Assembly: GCF_001570365.1 (NCBI RefSeq)
Contig: NZ_BBYK01000053.1
Coordinates: 1-64,000 of the forward strand
DNA length: 64,000 bases
Direction of reading: 5' to 3'
DNA from: Microtetraspora fusca
GTDB taxonomy: Bacteria; Actinomycetota; Actinomycetes; Streptosporangiales; Streptosporangiaceae
This document shows, piece after piece, positions 1 through 9,359 of the stretch. Both the position numbers and the translations under genes were made by a program. Below the pieces are notes generated by a model that had not been told where the DNA came from, did no database searches, and saw nothing but the letters and a program-made list of their open reading frames with translations. How positions within the stretch are numbered: the stretch's first letter is position 1; every line of letters starts with the position of its first letter.

Positions 1-40
1 TAACCGGGCTGACCCAACGCGGACCAGGAGCTTCTCACCC

Positions 41-59
41 GCGGGCCGGTCCGGCCCGC
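41..59. terminator. GC-rich stem-loop downstream of MerR stub
   Basis: An 8-bp perfect stem (GCGGGCCG / CGGCCCGC) with a 3-nt loop lies about 110 bp downstream of the minus-strand MerR remnant. There is no T-tract, so it may be only a weak terminator. Bases 1-168 hold no gene that I can support. Confidence 0.3.
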
Positions 60-168
60 TCGGGCGATCCCGCTCCGGAACCGGGGGAGGAGCCCCGGCC
101 GCCCGCTCGGCCTGACCGGGACTCCAGGGGCCGGCCGCGTCCGTCCGCCGCCGGCCCCCGGGCGGATG

Positions 169-405
169 TCAGCCCCGCGCGCGCAGCGCGGCGGCGAACC
201 ACTCGAAGGCGGGGACGCTCGGCGGGAAGGGCGGCCTGCCGTTCAGTACGCCGATGAGCTGCCAGTACCGCTCCACCCGGCGGTCGGTGAACGTCTCCAC
301 GTCGTCGGCCAGCCGGGCGCGCTCCGCGGCGGGCAGTGCGGGACCGACGATCCGGTCCAGGACCACGCCGCCCTCCGGCGATCCCGGGTCCACGCCGTCG
401 GCCAC
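169..405 (-). pseudogene. MerR-family regulator, C-terminal stub
   Basis: The minus strand encodes about 78 residues that read like the C-terminal effector part of an actinobacterial MerR/TipA-type regulator. Recognisable pieces are [28 protein letters not shown] and [14 protein letters not shown]. The N-terminal winged-helix HTH and coiled coil expected upstream (family length about 240 residues) are absent: the frame above position 405 no longer resembles the family and runs into the promoter region of the divergent sigma-factor gene. I infer a 5' deletion. The start given is the nearest in-frame GTG and may not be used. It could still make a small protein, but without the DNA-binding domain it should not act as a MerR regulator. 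Confidence 0.55.
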
Positions 406-489
406 CGCCGTCCGGCCGGGTACGGCGTAGCCTGGCCGCAGCGGATCGGGACCGGCACGGTGGACGGTGATGCGACGGTGGGACGCGGG

Positions 490-1485
490 ATGGGCGACTC
501 CATGGCGGCGGAGTTGCTGGCCGCGGCGCGCGCCGGCGACGCCGAGGCGTTCGGCCGCCTGGTCGGGCCGTACCGGGACGAGCTGCGCGCGCACTGCTAC
601 CGGATGCTGGGCTCCCTCCACGACGCGGAGGACGCCGTGCAGGAGACCCTGGACCGGGCCTGGCGCGGCGTGGCGCGCTTCGAGGACCGGGGGACGATAC
701 GCCCCTGGCTCTACAAGATCGCCACAAATCGGTCGCTGACGCTCGCCGAGCGACGGGGGAGGCGGGAGCTGCCCCCCGACCTGGGCCGGGATGGCGCGCC
801 GAGCGCGGAGGCGACCTGGCTCGAACCGTACCCGGACCGGCTGATGGGCTGGACGGAGGAGCTGGGACCGGAGGCCCGCGCGGTGGCCAGGGAGAGCGTG
901 GAGCTCGCCTTCGTCGCCGCGCTCCAGCACCTCTCGCCGCACCAGCGGGCCGCACTGCTCCTGCGCGACGTCCTCGGCTACAGCGCCGCCGAGACCGCCG
1001 GCCTGCTGGAGACCAGCGTCGCGGCGGCCAACAGCGCGCTCCAGCGGGCCAGGGCGTCGGTCGTCCGCCTGGCCCCGCCGGTCTCCCAGCGCCGGACGCT
1101 GGACGCGCTCGGCGACAAGGACCTGCGCGAGCTGGCCCGGCGGTACACGGCCGCCTGGGAGGCCAGGGATGTGGACGCCATCGTCGCGATGCTGACGGAG
1201 GACGCGAGGTACGCGATGCCGCCGCTGACGGCCTGGTTCATGGGCCGCGACGGCATCCGCGACTTCCTCACCGAGGGGGCGCTGCGACAGCGCTGGCGCT
1301 TCGTGCCCGCGCCGGCGAACGGGCAGCTCGCGTTCGGCACGTACATGTGGGATGACGGCAGGGGCGCGTACGTCGCGGCGGGCCTCGACCTGCTCGCCTT
1401 GCGCGGCACGCTCGTCGCCGAGGTTGTCTCGTTCCTGGACACGGACTTCGCGGCGTTCGGCCTGCCCCCGGAACTGCGAGTTTGA
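490..1485 (+). CDS. ECF sigma factor with C-terminal SnoaL-like domain (TIGR02960/SigG type)
   Basis: A 331-residue ECF-type RNA polymerase sigma factor. Sigma region 2 is visible near residues 10-75 ([33 protein letters not shown]). Region 4 follows at about 140-195 ([21 protein letters not shown]). The last ~120 residues form an NTF2/SnoaL-like fold ([20 protein letters not shown], then [16 protein letters not shown]). This order and length match the group that includes mycobacterial SigG, where the extra domain modulates activity and no classical anti-sigma factor is linked. None is seen here either. I chose ATG 490; ATG 502 is equally possible because neither has a strong ribosome site. 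It precedes a gene encoding two further SnoaL-like domains, which may be co-transcribed. Confidence 0.88.
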   Translation: MGDSMAAELLAAARAGDAEAFGRLVGPYRDELRAHCYRMLGSLHDAEDAVQETLDRAWRGVARFEDRGTIRPWLYKIATNRSLTLAERRGRRELPPDLGRDGAPSAEATWLEPYPDRLMGWTEELGPEARAVARESVELAFVAALQHLSPHQRAALLLRDVLGYSAAETAGLLETSVAAANSALQRARASVVRLAPPVSQRRTLDALGDKDLRELARRYTAAWEARDVDAIVAMLTEDARYAMPPLTAWFMGRDGIRDFLTEGALRQRWRFVPAPANGQLAFGTYMWDDGRGAYVAAGLDLLALRGTLVAEVVSFLDTDFAAFGLPPELRV

Positions 1486-1572
1486 AGAGATTCGCCGCGA
1501 TCCGATGATTTCGCGGAGCCACGCAGGTTGTCCTCCTGACACGACACATCGATCCAGGAAGGACACCGACAG

Positions 1573-2427
1573 ATGCGGACGGACGAGCGGGCGATCCGCG
1601 CCCTGATCGAGCGCTGGGCCGAGGCGGTCCACGACGGCGACATGAACGGCGTGCTCGCCGACCACGCCGAGGACATCGTGATGTTCGACGTGCCGCCGCC
1701 GCACGAGGGCGTGCGCGGCCTCGACGCCTACCGCGAGACGTGGCCGCCGTTCTTCCGATGGCAGGCCGAGGGCGCGTCGTTCGCGATCGAGTCGCTGGAG
1801 GTGACGGCGGGTGACGACGTCGCGTACGCGTACGCTCTGCTGCGGTGCGGCACCGCGAAGGAGCTCGCCGACGCCCCGGAGAACCGGCTGCGCGTGACGC
1901 TCGGCCTGCGCAAGGAGGGCGGCCGGTGGGTCGTCGCCCACGAGCACCACTCGTTCCCGCTCACCGCGACCGGCGACGCCTCCGAAGCGCGGGACGACGC
2001 GGCCGCCGAGCGGGAGGTGCGACTGCTCCACGAGCGGTGGTTCGCCGGCACCGCGGCGCGGGACCTCGACGGCTTGACGGCCGCCATCGCTCAGGACGTC
2101 GTTTCGTACGAGCACGACGCGCCGCTGCGGCACCTCGGTGTGGAGGCCGTGCGGGAGGTCTGCCGGCAGGGCCTCGACGCGGCCGGCGACGCCGCGGTGA
2201 GCTGGGACGTCCCCGATCTGGAGATCGTGGTCCGGGACGACCTCGCGGTCGCGTGGGGGCTCAACCGGGTCCGGGGCGCGGAGCCCGGCGGCCGGATCGC
2301 CGAGAGCTGGTCGCGCGGGACGCGGGTGTTCGCGCGGAGGGACGGCACCTGGCTGATGATCCACCAGCACCTCTCCTTCCCCTACGACCCGGCGACCGGC
2401 GAGGCACGGACCGACCTGCGGCTCTGA
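1573..2427 (+). CDS. Tandem SnoaL/NTF2-like domain protein
   Basis: A 284-residue cytoplasmic protein built from two consecutive NTF2/SnoaL-like domains, about residues 5-130 and 145-275. Each opens with the family's helix (IRALIERWAEAVHDGDMNGV; VRLLHERWFAGTAARDLDGL) and ends with a similar strand: GGRWVVAHEHHSFPL in repeat 1 and DGTWLMIHQHLSFPY in repeat 2. Repeat 1 resembles calcium/calmodulin-kinase-II association-type proteins often annotated as ketosteroid-isomerase-like. The start has an AGGAAGGA ribosome site 9 nt upstream. It lies 87 bp after a sigma factor that itself ends in an SnoaL domain, so a shared ligand or heteromeric pairing is possible (inference). No catalytic assignment can be made. 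Confidence 0.8.
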   Translation: MRTDERAIRALIERWAEAVHDGDMNGVLADHAEDIVMFDVPPPHEGVRGLDAYRETWPPFFRWQAEGASFAIESLEVTAGDDVAYAYALLRCGTAKELADAPENRLRVTLGLRKEGGRWVVAHEHHSFPLTATGDASEARDDAAAEREVRLLHERWFAGTAARDLDGLTAAIAQDVVSYEHDAPLRHLGVEAVREVCRQGLDAAGDAAVSWDVPDLEIVVRDDLAVAWGLNRVRGAEPGGRIAESWSRGTRVFARRDGTWLMIHQHLSFPYDPATGEARTDLRL

Positions 2428-2533
2428 CCCCCGTCTACGACTTCCGTTCCGCGGGCGTACGCCGAACGGTGAGGCACCGGATCCCTCCGCGGGACGACGT
2501 GCGGCCCGCGGCCCCGCCAATAGCGTCGTGACC

Positions 2534-3940
2534 ATGAAGATCACGAGAACGGCGCTGCCGGTGGCGGTGGCGCTGCTGGCCGCCGCGACCTTCGCGGCGC
2601 CCGCCCACGCGGTGTCGCCGCCGAGTCTGAACGGCGTGTGGCGGACCGACGGGTACGGCACCGTCCTGTCGATCGAGGGCACGCGCCTGCGGATGTACGA
2701 GATCACGGAGATCAGCTGCCTGCCGTCCGGTGAGCCCTTCACCCGGATCGGCCGGGGCCGCGACGGCGCGGTGACGTACGGCGTCGGGAGCACGGTGATG
2801 ATCAGCGTGCGGCCCGAAGGCCGCGATCGGGCGCGGGTCGACTACATGGGCGACGTGGCGGACAAGGGGCTGCGGCGGCTGTCCACGCTGCCCGCGCGGT
2901 GTTCGCGTCCCATGCCGAAGGACCCGGTGACCTCGTTCGACGTCTTCTGGCAGACCTACGAGGAGAACTACCTGGACTTCGCGGCCAAGGGAGTCGACTG
3001 GCGGGCCACGCGGGAGCGCTACCGGCCCAAGGTGAACTCCCGGACCGACGACGAGCGCCTGTTCCGGATCCTCACCCAGATGATCGGGCCGCTCGGGGAC
3101 GCGCACACCGGCATCCAGCGGGACGAACGGCACCGCTTCATCGGCAGGCGGCCCGGCACGCGACTGCCGCTGGGCGGCGACCTCAAACCGAGGATCGACC
3201 GCGCCCTCGCCGCGTACCTGCGCGTCCCGGCCCGCACCTGGGGAGCCGGGGAGCTCGCCTACGCCGACCTGCCCGGCGGCCTGGGCTATCTGCGGGTGAC
3301 CGGGTTCGGCGACTACGCGGGCGCCGACGCCACCCTCGACGAGGAGCGCGCCGAACTGGACCGGGCGCTCGACGCGGTCTTCACCTCGTCGCGGGTACGC
3401 GACCTGCGCGGGCTCGTCATCGACGTGCGCTACAACACCGGTGGGTACGACGACCTCGGGCTGCGAATCGCCTCCCGGCTGACCCGCGCGCCCTATGTCG
3501 CGTACACCAAACGGGCCCGCAACGACCCCCGGGACCCGGCCGGCCGCACCCCGTGGCAGACGGTCACCGTCCAGCCGGGCCGCGGTCCCGTCTACGAGGG
3601 GCCTGTCGCGGTGCTGACCGGCGACATGACGGTCAGCGCCGGTGAGACCTTCACCATGGCGCTCATGGGACGCACGCCGGAGCCACGCAGGTTCGGCGGC
3701 GCGACCCAGGGCGCCTTCTCCGACATCCTGGGCCGCACCCTGCCCAACGGCTGGCGGTTCGGCCTGTCGAACGAGGACTACCGCACCCGTTCCGGGCGGA
3801 CCTTCGAGGGGACCGGCATCCCGCCGCACACCCGTACGCCGGTCTTCACCGACGCCGAGCTGAACGGCGGCCGCGACTCGGCGATGGACGCGGCCCGCGC
3901 CTGGCTGTCGGGGACGGGCCCGGTGACCGTCTCGCCGTGA
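2534..3940 (+). CDS. Secreted S41-family serine peptidase
   Basis: A 468-residue exported protein with a Sec signal peptide at residues 1-26 (hydrophobic core ALPVAVALLAAATF, cleavage near AHA-VS). The C-terminal half carries the S41 (tail-specific protease/tricorn core) fold: GLVIDVRYNTGGYDDL around residue 300 and the catalytic-serine segment LTGDMTVSAGETFTMALMG around 370. No PDZ domain is obvious, but a ~100-residue unassigned domain precedes the catalytic part. ATG 2534 was chosen; GTG 2528 is an in-frame alternative giving two more residues. It is convergent with the amidase gene, with a strong hairpin between them. Expected role: extracytoplasmic proteolysis; substrate unknown. Confidence 0.82.
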   Translation: MKITRTALPVAVALLAAATFAAPAHAVSPPSLNGVWRTDGYGTVLSIEGTRLRMYEITEISCLPSGEPFTRIGRGRDGAVTYGVGSTVMISVRPEGRDRARVDYMGDVADKGLRRLSTLPARCSRPMPKDPVTSFDVFWQTYEENYLDFAAKGVDWRATRERYRPKVNSRTDDERLFRILTQMIGPLGDAHTGIQRDERHRFIGRRPGTRLPLGGDLKPRIDRALAAYLRVPARTWGAGELAYADLPGGLGYLRVTGFGDYAGADATLDEERAELDRALDAVFTSSRVRDLRGLVIDVRYNTGGYDDLGLRIASRLTRAPYVAYTKRARNDPRDPAGRTPWQTVTVQPGRGPVYEGPVAVLTGDMTVSAGETFTMALMGRTPEPRRFGGATQGAFSDILGRTLPNGWRFGLSNEDYRTRSGRTFEGTGIPPHTRTPVFTDAELNGGRDSAMDAARAWLSGTGPVTVSP

Positions 3941-3961
3941 CGGGGGACCACCGGAAAGCGG

Positions 3962-3994
3962 AGGGGCCCGCCCGGCGTGACCGGACGGGCCCCT
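3962..3994. terminator. Bidirectional terminator hairpin
   Basis: The arms AGGGGCCCG and CGGGCCCCT pair perfectly and an inner CCGG/CCGG pair extends the stem, with a loop of about 5 nt. It sits 22 bp after the S41 peptidase stop and 16 bp from the stop of the convergent amidase gene. It is therefore placed to end both transcripts. Confidence 0.65.
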
Positions 3995-4009
3995 CTGGAC
4001 CAGGTGTCG

Positions 4010-6532
4010 TCAGCCGGCCTGGCCGTCCGACGGGGGCGCGGCGGTGACCGGCGAGGTGGGCTGCGAGGTCGCCTCGCCGTCCTCGTAGCCCTTCGCCGAC
4101 GCCGTCACGCGCACGGAGATGTGCGCGCCGCGGTCGTGTCCTGTGACGTGGTAGGTCCGGGCGGTGGCCCCGGCGATCGGGGCGCCGTCGCGGAGCCACT
4201 GGTAGGCCACCTGCTCCGCCTTCGGGCTCCAGGTGCCGGGCGACGCCTTGAGCGACCATCCGATCTTCGCGACGCCGGTCACGGTCGGGGCCTCGACGGA
4301 CTCGAAGGCGCCGGGCGCGACAGGAGCCGTGGCCGCCGACCGCGCCGACGCGGCGGCGAAGTACGGGTCGTCCACGGTCACCTCGACCGTCACCGCCTTG
4401 CCGAGGTCGGCGACAACCGGCCGATACGTGTCACCGGTCGCACCGGGGACCGCGACGCCGTCCACGTACCACTGGTAGGTGAAGCCCGCCACCTGGCGCG
4501 ACCACGAGCCGGCGGACGCGGTCAGCTCGGCCCCCACCTTGGCGACGCCGCCGACGGCGGGAGGCGCGGTGTTGGTCACCGCCGACCCGTGCGCGTCGTT
4601 CAGGTCCACCTCGGCCGCCCGGACGAACACCTGCCGGTGGGCGTACCAGAGCTGGTAGTACCTGTCCTGGCCCTTGAGGTCGGTGCGGTCGCCGGGGGCC
4701 GACCCGTCGAACGTCGTCGCCCGGTAGTAGTCCGTGACCACGTCGTCGTCGCTGACGGCGTACGTCTGCCCGACCGGGATCTTGTACTCCAGCGCCGAGA
4801 GCGCCTGGACGGGGATGCCGGTGCCGGCGTACGCGGCGGTCTCGGGATAGGCCCGGCCGTAGATCGAGGCGGGCTGGGTCGCGGCCGGCTTAACAGTGAC
4901 CGTCTTGGCGAGCGTACGGACGACCACGGGCTTGTCGGCCGGGTTGCGCAGCCAGGCGAGCGAGCCCGCCCACCACACGCCCAGCCAGTCGCCGCGCACC
5001 TCGGCGACGACGAGCTTGTGGCCGGAGACGACGCGCGCGCTGATGTCGCTCGCGTGGGTCGTGCCGTTGGCGCCGTCCGGCTTCCACCCCGGGTCCTTGG
5101 CGAGCGGCGCGCTGTCGGACGGCGACTGGCGGAGCGGGACGAAGTTCGTGCCCGCGCCGGGGACGCAGTCCGGCGAGGGCGGCGACGCGGTCGCGCAGCC
5201 GGTCACGGTTTGCGGGTTGTCGCGGTAGCCGGTCCGCACCTCCACGACGTCTCCCGGCGCGACGTCCGCGGTGGCCTTCCGGGTGCCGCCGATCGGGGCG
5301 CCGAGCAGCTCGAAGTAGTGGTCCCAGTCCCAGTACGGCCCCGGGTCCCAGTGGACGCTCTTGGTGTTGCCGAACACGGTGCCCGGCACCTGGTCGTGGC
5401 CGATGATGTGCGCCCGGTCCAGCGGGATGCCGTACTTTCCGGAGAGGTGCTTCACCAGCGCTGCGGAGGTCTGGTACATCGCCTCGGTGAACCAGCCCGC
5501 CATCCCGGCGAAGCCCTCGTGCTCGATGCCGATCGCGTGCATGTTCACGTACCAGTTGCCGGCGTGCCAGCCGACGTCCTTGGCGTCGAGGTGCTGGGCG
5601 ATGTGGCCGTCGGAGGACCGGATCGTGTAGTTCCACGCCAGGTACGTGGGGTCCTGGGCGAGCCGCACCGAGGGACCGAAGTACCCCTCGGTGTCGTGGA
5701 TGACGATGTACTTGAGCTTCGGTCCTCCCGGCCCGGTCCGGTCGGCGAGGTCGTGGTTGCCGTAGTCGGTCGTGCCGTTCGGCGCCGTCGGGGAGCCCTT
5801 GGCGTACGGCGCCTCCAGCCACTCGCAGTCGAGTCCGGCCGGGCAGTCCACCGCGGGGGCGGCGGCCGCCTGCGCGCGGGGGAGCGCGACCGAGGGGTCG
5901 GCGGCGAGCGTCACCTTCTGGCCGTCGTCGGTGACGCGGCTCTCGCCCTTCTGGAGGGTCTGGTAGACCTGCCGGGCGAAGTCGCTCCGGGCGCCGAAGC
6001 GCGCCACCGCGTCCTGCCAGGAGGCGAGGTCGTCGCCCGCCCGCTGGGTGGACGCGTGGCCGGAGGCGGCGGACGCGCGGTAGGACGCCAGCAACGCCGC
6101 GCCACCGCAGATGTTGGCGTTCGGCTCGCCGGTCAGGGCGGCGGCCGTCAGGCCGGTCAGCTCGGCCGCCGCCGCGACCTGGCTCTTCGCCTCGGTCGCG
6201 CGGCCCTTGCCCGCGCCGTCCCATGCCTCGGGCGTCCGGGTGTTCAGGTCGAACACGCCGTAGCCGCCGTCACTGCTGGGCCCGCCCTGGTGGTGGTCCC
6301 AGCGCGACAGCATGTACGCCACCGCCTTCAGCAGGGACTCCGGCACGTCCGCGGCGCGGGCCGCCTCGGAAAACGCTTCCTCTCTGCTGGGCGCGGACAG
6401 CGTCTCCGCGCAGGACACCGGCGCCTCGGGCGCCCGCGCTGATGTGGCGCCCAGCGCGGCGGGCGCGACGGACAGCGACACCGTCGCCGCCGCCATGCCC
6501 ATGATCGCGACACTCCGGAGTGAAGATCTCAC
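4010..6532 (-). CDS. Secreted N-acetylmuramoyl-L-alanine amidase with SH3-like and Ig-like modules
   Basis: An 840-residue exported peptidoglycan hydrolase. The signal peptide covers residues 1-28 (VAIMGMAAATVSLSVAPAAL). A ~170-residue N-terminal module follows (AFSEAARAADVPESLLKAVA; GGYGVFDLNTR), resembling those before amidase domains in actinomycete secreted proteins. An Amidase_2 (PGRP-type zinc) domain spans about 265-430: KYIVIHDTEGYF, GHIAQHLDAKDVGWHAGNWY, AIGIEHEGF and RAHIIGHDQVPG, with the expected metal histidines in IHD, IEHE and GHD. SH3-like wall-binding segments follow (GDWLGVWWAGSLAWL), then two Ig-like repeats that share VAK(V/I)G and YQW motifs. The GTG start has an AGAAGGGG site upstream. 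It cleaves the muramoyl-alanine bond; the role could be wall turnover or lysis of competitors. Confidence 0.88.
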   Translation of the reverse strand: MRSSLRSVAIMGMAAATVSLSVAPAALGATSARAPEAPVSCAETLSAPSREEAFSEAARAADVPESLLKAVAYMLSRWDHHQGGPSSDGGYGVFDLNTRTPEAWDGAGKGRATEAKSQVAAAAELTGLTAAALTGEPNANICGGAALLASYRASAASGHASTQRAGDDLASWQDAVARFGARSDFARQVYQTLQKGESRVTDDGQKVTLAADPSVALPRAQAAAAPAVDCPAGLDCEWLEAPYAKGSPTAPNGTTDYGNHDLADRTGPGGPKLKYIVIHDTEGYFGPSVRLAQDPTYLAWNYTIRSSDGHIAQHLDAKDVGWHAGNWYVNMHAIGIEHEGFAGMAGWFTEAMYQTSAALVKHLSGKYGIPLDRAHIIGHDQVPGTVFGNTKSVHWDPGPYWDWDHYFELLGAPIGGTRKATADVAPGDVVEVRTGYRDNPQTVTGCATASPPSPDCVPGAGTNFVPLRQSPSDSAPLAKDPGWKPDGANGTTHASDISARVVSGHKLVVAEVRGDWLGVWWAGSLAWLRNPADKPVVVRTLAKTVTVKPAATQPASIYGRAYPETAAYAGTGIPVQALSALEYKIPVGQTYAVSDDDVVTDYYRATTFDGSAPGDRTDLKGQDRYYQLWYAHRQVFVRAAEVDLNDAHGSAVTNTAPPAVGGVAKVGAELTASAGSWSRQVAGFTYQWYVDGVAVPGATGDTYRPVVADLGKAVTVEVTVDDPYFAAASARSAATAPVAPGAFESVEAPTVTGVAKIGWSLKASPGTWSPKAEQVAYQWLRDGAPIAGATARTYHVTGHDRGAHISVRVTASAKGYEDGEATSQPTSPVTAAPPSDGQAG

Positions 6533-6927
6533 GTGATGCGACCCCTTCTCGTACTGCCTGTGGGGGTTCAGGCCGGGGTAATCACACCGCTGTGATCGCC
6601 CCTAACGCCAGGGCTGTCCGCAAATCTCGGCAAGATTGTAATTTTTCGCCAGGCATTGCCGGTCGGATGAAAATCACCGTCTCGGCGGGGTGGAGCTTCC
6701 GAAGCCGCCGCTACGCCCGCTGGGAGCCGCGGCCCAGGGGCACACCCTCGACACAGGAAGGCCGTCGCCATAGTACACATCGCGTAGTACGCGGCATGTA
6801 CTATTCCTGACGCGTGCCCGGCGTCCGGCCCACGTGATCGACACAGCCTCTACGGCGGGCCGCGCCTGCTCGTGGTCGCTCACGCGCAGGGGCACCACGG
6901 AACCACCCGCGAAGGGATGAATGATCA
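6533..6927. other. Intergenic region with AT-rich segment and operator-like repeats
   Basis: This is the divergent promoter region between the amidase and the membrane alpha/beta hydrolase. It contains an AT-rich stretch near 6625-6650 and the TAGTAC repeat cluster listed separately. I see no convincing protein-coding frame here. Confidence 0.5.
6770..6804. promoter_or_regulatory. Operator-like palindrome with three TAGTAC-type half-sites
   Basis: ATAGTACA at 6770-6777 and TGTACTAT at 6797-6804 are perfect inverted complements. A third TAGTAC lies between them at 6785-6790. The cluster is about 125 bp upstream of the hydrolase GTG at 6928, which suits binding by a dimeric repressor. No adjacent regulator gene is present, so the binding protein is unknown. 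Confidence 0.45.
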
Positions 6928-8376
6928 GTGACCGAACCCGATGCGCGGACGCTCCCCCAGGAACATCGCGCACTGCCGGCCACGGCGACGGCGCTGCGCA
7001 TCGCCGCCGTGGCCGGGGCGGCGGCGATGCCCGCGTCGGTGGTGTTTCGTGACGGAATCTGGGCCTGGCTGGGATCCGGTGGCCAACCCGACACGACCAC
7101 CCAACTCGCCACGCTCACCGTTACCGGGGCCGTCGCCACCGCCGTACTGGCCTTCGGCGTGTGCCTGCTCCTCACCCGGTCCGCCGGCCGAGGAGGGGCG
7201 ACGCGTCCACGGCGATGGCGCTCATGGGCACGGCGGGCCGTGAACACCATCACGGTGGCCGCGTTCAGCCTCGTGGTGTTCAGCGGCGCGTACGTCGCAC
7301 TGGTGGCCGCACGGCATGGCGAACCGGTCACCCTGCCCACCCCCACCGGCCCCCATCGCATCGGCCGGGCGACGTTCGACTGGACCGACAACGCCCGCGT
7401 CGACCCCCTGGCCCCACGCCCCGGCGGCGCGCGGCGACTGTCGGTGTGGCTGTGGTACCCGGCCGCCCCCGGCGCGAAAGGACGGCCCGCACCCTACGCC
7501 CCTGGCGCCTGGGGCGGGCTCCACTTTCCCGGTGTGCTCGGATTGGGAGAGAGCGACTTCGCCGCCCTCCGCACCCACGCCCTGCAGGACGTGCCGGTGG
7601 CCGAGGGCCGGTTCCCGGTGGTGGTCCTCGAGCCCGGTCTGGGCCTGGCCGCGCCGCAGTACAGCACGCTGGCGGAGAATTTGGCCAGCCACGGCTACCT
7701 GGTCGCCGGGGTCACCCCCACCTACAGTGCCAACCTGACCGTCCTCGACGGCCGCGCGGTACCCGCCACCACCGCGGGCAACCCGCCGGAACTCGAGGCC
7801 GCCGACCTGCACACCGGTCGTGCCGCCGAGGTCGGCGACCGCCTGGTCGGCGTATGGGCCGCCGACGCCCGCTTCGCCGCCGCCCAGGTCACCGAGCTTG
7901 GCCGGAGCGGACGGTTCGCCGGACACGTGGACGCGGCACACACCGCGTATCTGGGTCACTCGTTCGGCGGCGCGGCCTCGCTGGAGGCCTGCCGTACCGA
8001 CCGGCACTGCATCGGCGCGGCCGACCTGGACGGCACTCAGTTCGGACCCGTCGTCCGTACCGGCCTCGCCGCACCGTTGATGATCCTCGGCAGCCAGAAC
8101 TCCTGCGTCACCGGCACGTGTCGCCCCGCCACCCCCGGCGGGCAGGCAGATCGCGCCACCGCCCGCACCCTGCTGTCGGCCGGCACCGGGTCCGCCTCGT
8201 CCGCCCAGATCGACGGCGCCGGTCACTTCAACTTCAGCGACTACCCCGTCTACTTCCTGGCCGCGCCCCTCCGGGGCCTGCTCGCCCTCGGCCCCATCGA
8301 CGGCCGCGAAGGGCTCGACGTCATCGACGCCCGCCTCGTCGCGTTCCTCGACCATGCCGCGGCGGCCGGCACCTGA
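6928..8376 (+). CDS. Membrane-anchored alpha/beta hydrolase, PAF-acetylhydrolase-like
   Basis: A 482-residue protein. Its N-terminal third has three likely membrane segments (around residues 20-40, 50-75 and 100-122, the last being TVAAFSLVVFSGAYVALVAA). A hydrolase domain with the PAF-acetylhydrolase/dienelactone-hydrolase pattern follows: PTGPHRIGRATFDW, SVWLWYPAA and FPVVVLEPGLGLAAPQYST. The nucleophile elbow is YLGHSFGGAAS (Ser). A C-terminal GAGHFNFSDYPVYF supplies the probable catalytic His. It is a divergent paralogue of the secreted hydrolase at 39755, sharing the PTGPHxIGxAT entry and FxDYPV ending. The GTG start follows a purine-rich AAGGGATGAATGATCA leader. Expected reaction: hydrolysis of a lipid or short-chain ester; substrate unknown. 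Confidence 0.78.
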   Translation: MTEPDARTLPQEHRALPATATALRIAAVAGAAAMPASVVFRDGIWAWLGSGGQPDTTTQLATLTVTGAVATAVLAFGVCLLLTRSAGRGGATRPRRWRSWARRAVNTITVAAFSLVVFSGAYVALVAARHGEPVTLPTPTGPHRIGRATFDWTDNARVDPLAPRPGGARRLSVWLWYPAAPGAKGRPAPYAPGAWGGLHFPGVLGLGESDFAALRTHALQDVPVAEGRFPVVVLEPGLGLAAPQYSTLAENLASHGYLVAGVTPTYSANLTVLDGRAVPATTAGNPPELEAADLHTGRAAEVGDRLVGVWAADARFAAAQVTELGRSGRFAGHVDAAHTAYLGHSFGGAASLEACRTDRHCIGAADLDGTQFGPVVRTGLAAPLMILGSQNSCVTGTCRPATPGGQADRATARTLLSAGTGSASSAQIDGAGHFNFSDYPVYFLAAPLRGLLALGPIDGREGLDVIDARLVAFLDHAAAAGT

Positions 8377-8431
8377 ACCTCATCCAGGGCCCACCGGAGT
8401 GGTCATTCGGGTGCGAGCTCTTCGTCCGGGG

Positions 8432-9196
8432 CTACTTGAGATCGGCGAGGAGGTCGTCGAGGGCCTTGTTGAGGGCTTCGGAGTTGGCCGGGGTGAACCA
8501 TGTGGTGCGGATGCGTTCGTTGCTTCCGTTCGGGGTCTCATGGTCGGCCGCGAGTTGGTGCAGGGAGCGGGTCTCGTCGCTCAGGGCGCGACCGACGCCC
8601 TGGAAGAGGTCTCGGACGTAGCGGTCGGCGTCGTCGGAGGCGATGCCCTGGGCGGCGGCCCACGAGGTGAGCGTGGCCAGATACGTGTAGTGGGTGGTCA
8701 GCGTCCCCGTCAGCGCGGAGAAGACGTTGAAGGCGGCCTCGTCCGCGACGGGGAGCGCTCCACCCATCTGCTCGAAGAGCGAGTTCACCTCCGGGTGCGA
8801 CGGGTACACCACCGTGACGGAGCGGCGTTCGCGTATGGCGGGCAGGGGGATGGCCCGTACCAGCGGGGCGTCGGTGGCCAGTGTCCGTCGCAGGTCGTCG
8901 TTGCCGACGCCCGCCATCACGTTGACCACGATCTTGTCGTCGTCCACCCTCAGGCGGGCGAGTGCTTCGTGCCGGTCTTGGCGGCGTACGGCGATGATCA
9001 CCATCTCGGAGCGGTCCACCACCTCCTGGTTGCCGGCGCATACCTGTACGCCCTCGTAGCGCTCGGCCAGCTCGGCGGCCGTGCGGGCTCCCCGGGGGGA
9101 GAGGAAGACCTCTGGCGACGCGCCGCCCCCGTGACACAGGCCCATCACGATGGCCCGGCCGATCTCGCCCACTCCGATGATGCCGATGCGTTTCAC
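8432..9196 (-). CDS. Pyrroline-5-carboxylate-reductase-like NAD(P) oxidoreductase
   Basis: A 254-residue protein with an N-terminal Rossmann motif (RIGIIGVGEIGRAIVMGL), then the ProC-family pattern of VVDRSEMVIIAVRRQ, VNVMAGVGNDDL, LVRAIPLPAIRERRS and a helical C-terminal dimerisation region. GTG 9196 is preferred over ATG 9211 because GGAGGA sits 7 nt upstream of the GTG and inside the longer reading. ProC enzymes reduce P5C to proline; the canonical PN-x(4)-P segment is altered (RAIPLPAIR), so this may be a paralogue with another imine or keto substrate. It stands alone on the minus strand. Confidence 0.75.
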   Translation of the reverse strand: MKRIGIIGVGEIGRAIVMGLCHGGGASPEVFLSPRGARTAAELAERYEGVQVCAGNQEVVDRSEMVIIAVRRQDRHEALARLRVDDDKIVVNVMAGVGNDDLRRTLATDAPLVRAIPLPAIRERRSVTVVYPSHPEVNSLFEQMGGALPVADEAAFNVFSALTGTLTTHYTYLATLTSWAAAQGIASDDADRYVRDLFQGVGRALSDETRSLHQLAADHETPNGSNERIRTTWFTPANSEALNKALDDLLADLK

Positions 9197-9359
9197 AGTG
9201 TCTTCCTCCATGGTGCGCGGTGGTCGTGACCCATGTTGGGCCGGGTCTGCGGTGGTGAGTCTGTGTCAGTGGAGTCCATGCCGCGGGCGGGCGACCGTCG
9301 CGATGACGGTGAGCCCAACTACATCGCTGCGGCGGCCCGTCGCTCGAGAGGCGTCTTGG

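Noticed and set aside
3977-6442. Long plus-strand open frame (~820 codons) opposite the amidase gene
   Set aside because: Composition is Arg/Val/Gly/Pro-rich with no domain, and it mirrors the GC-biased third positions of the minus-strand amidase. It is an antisense shadow.
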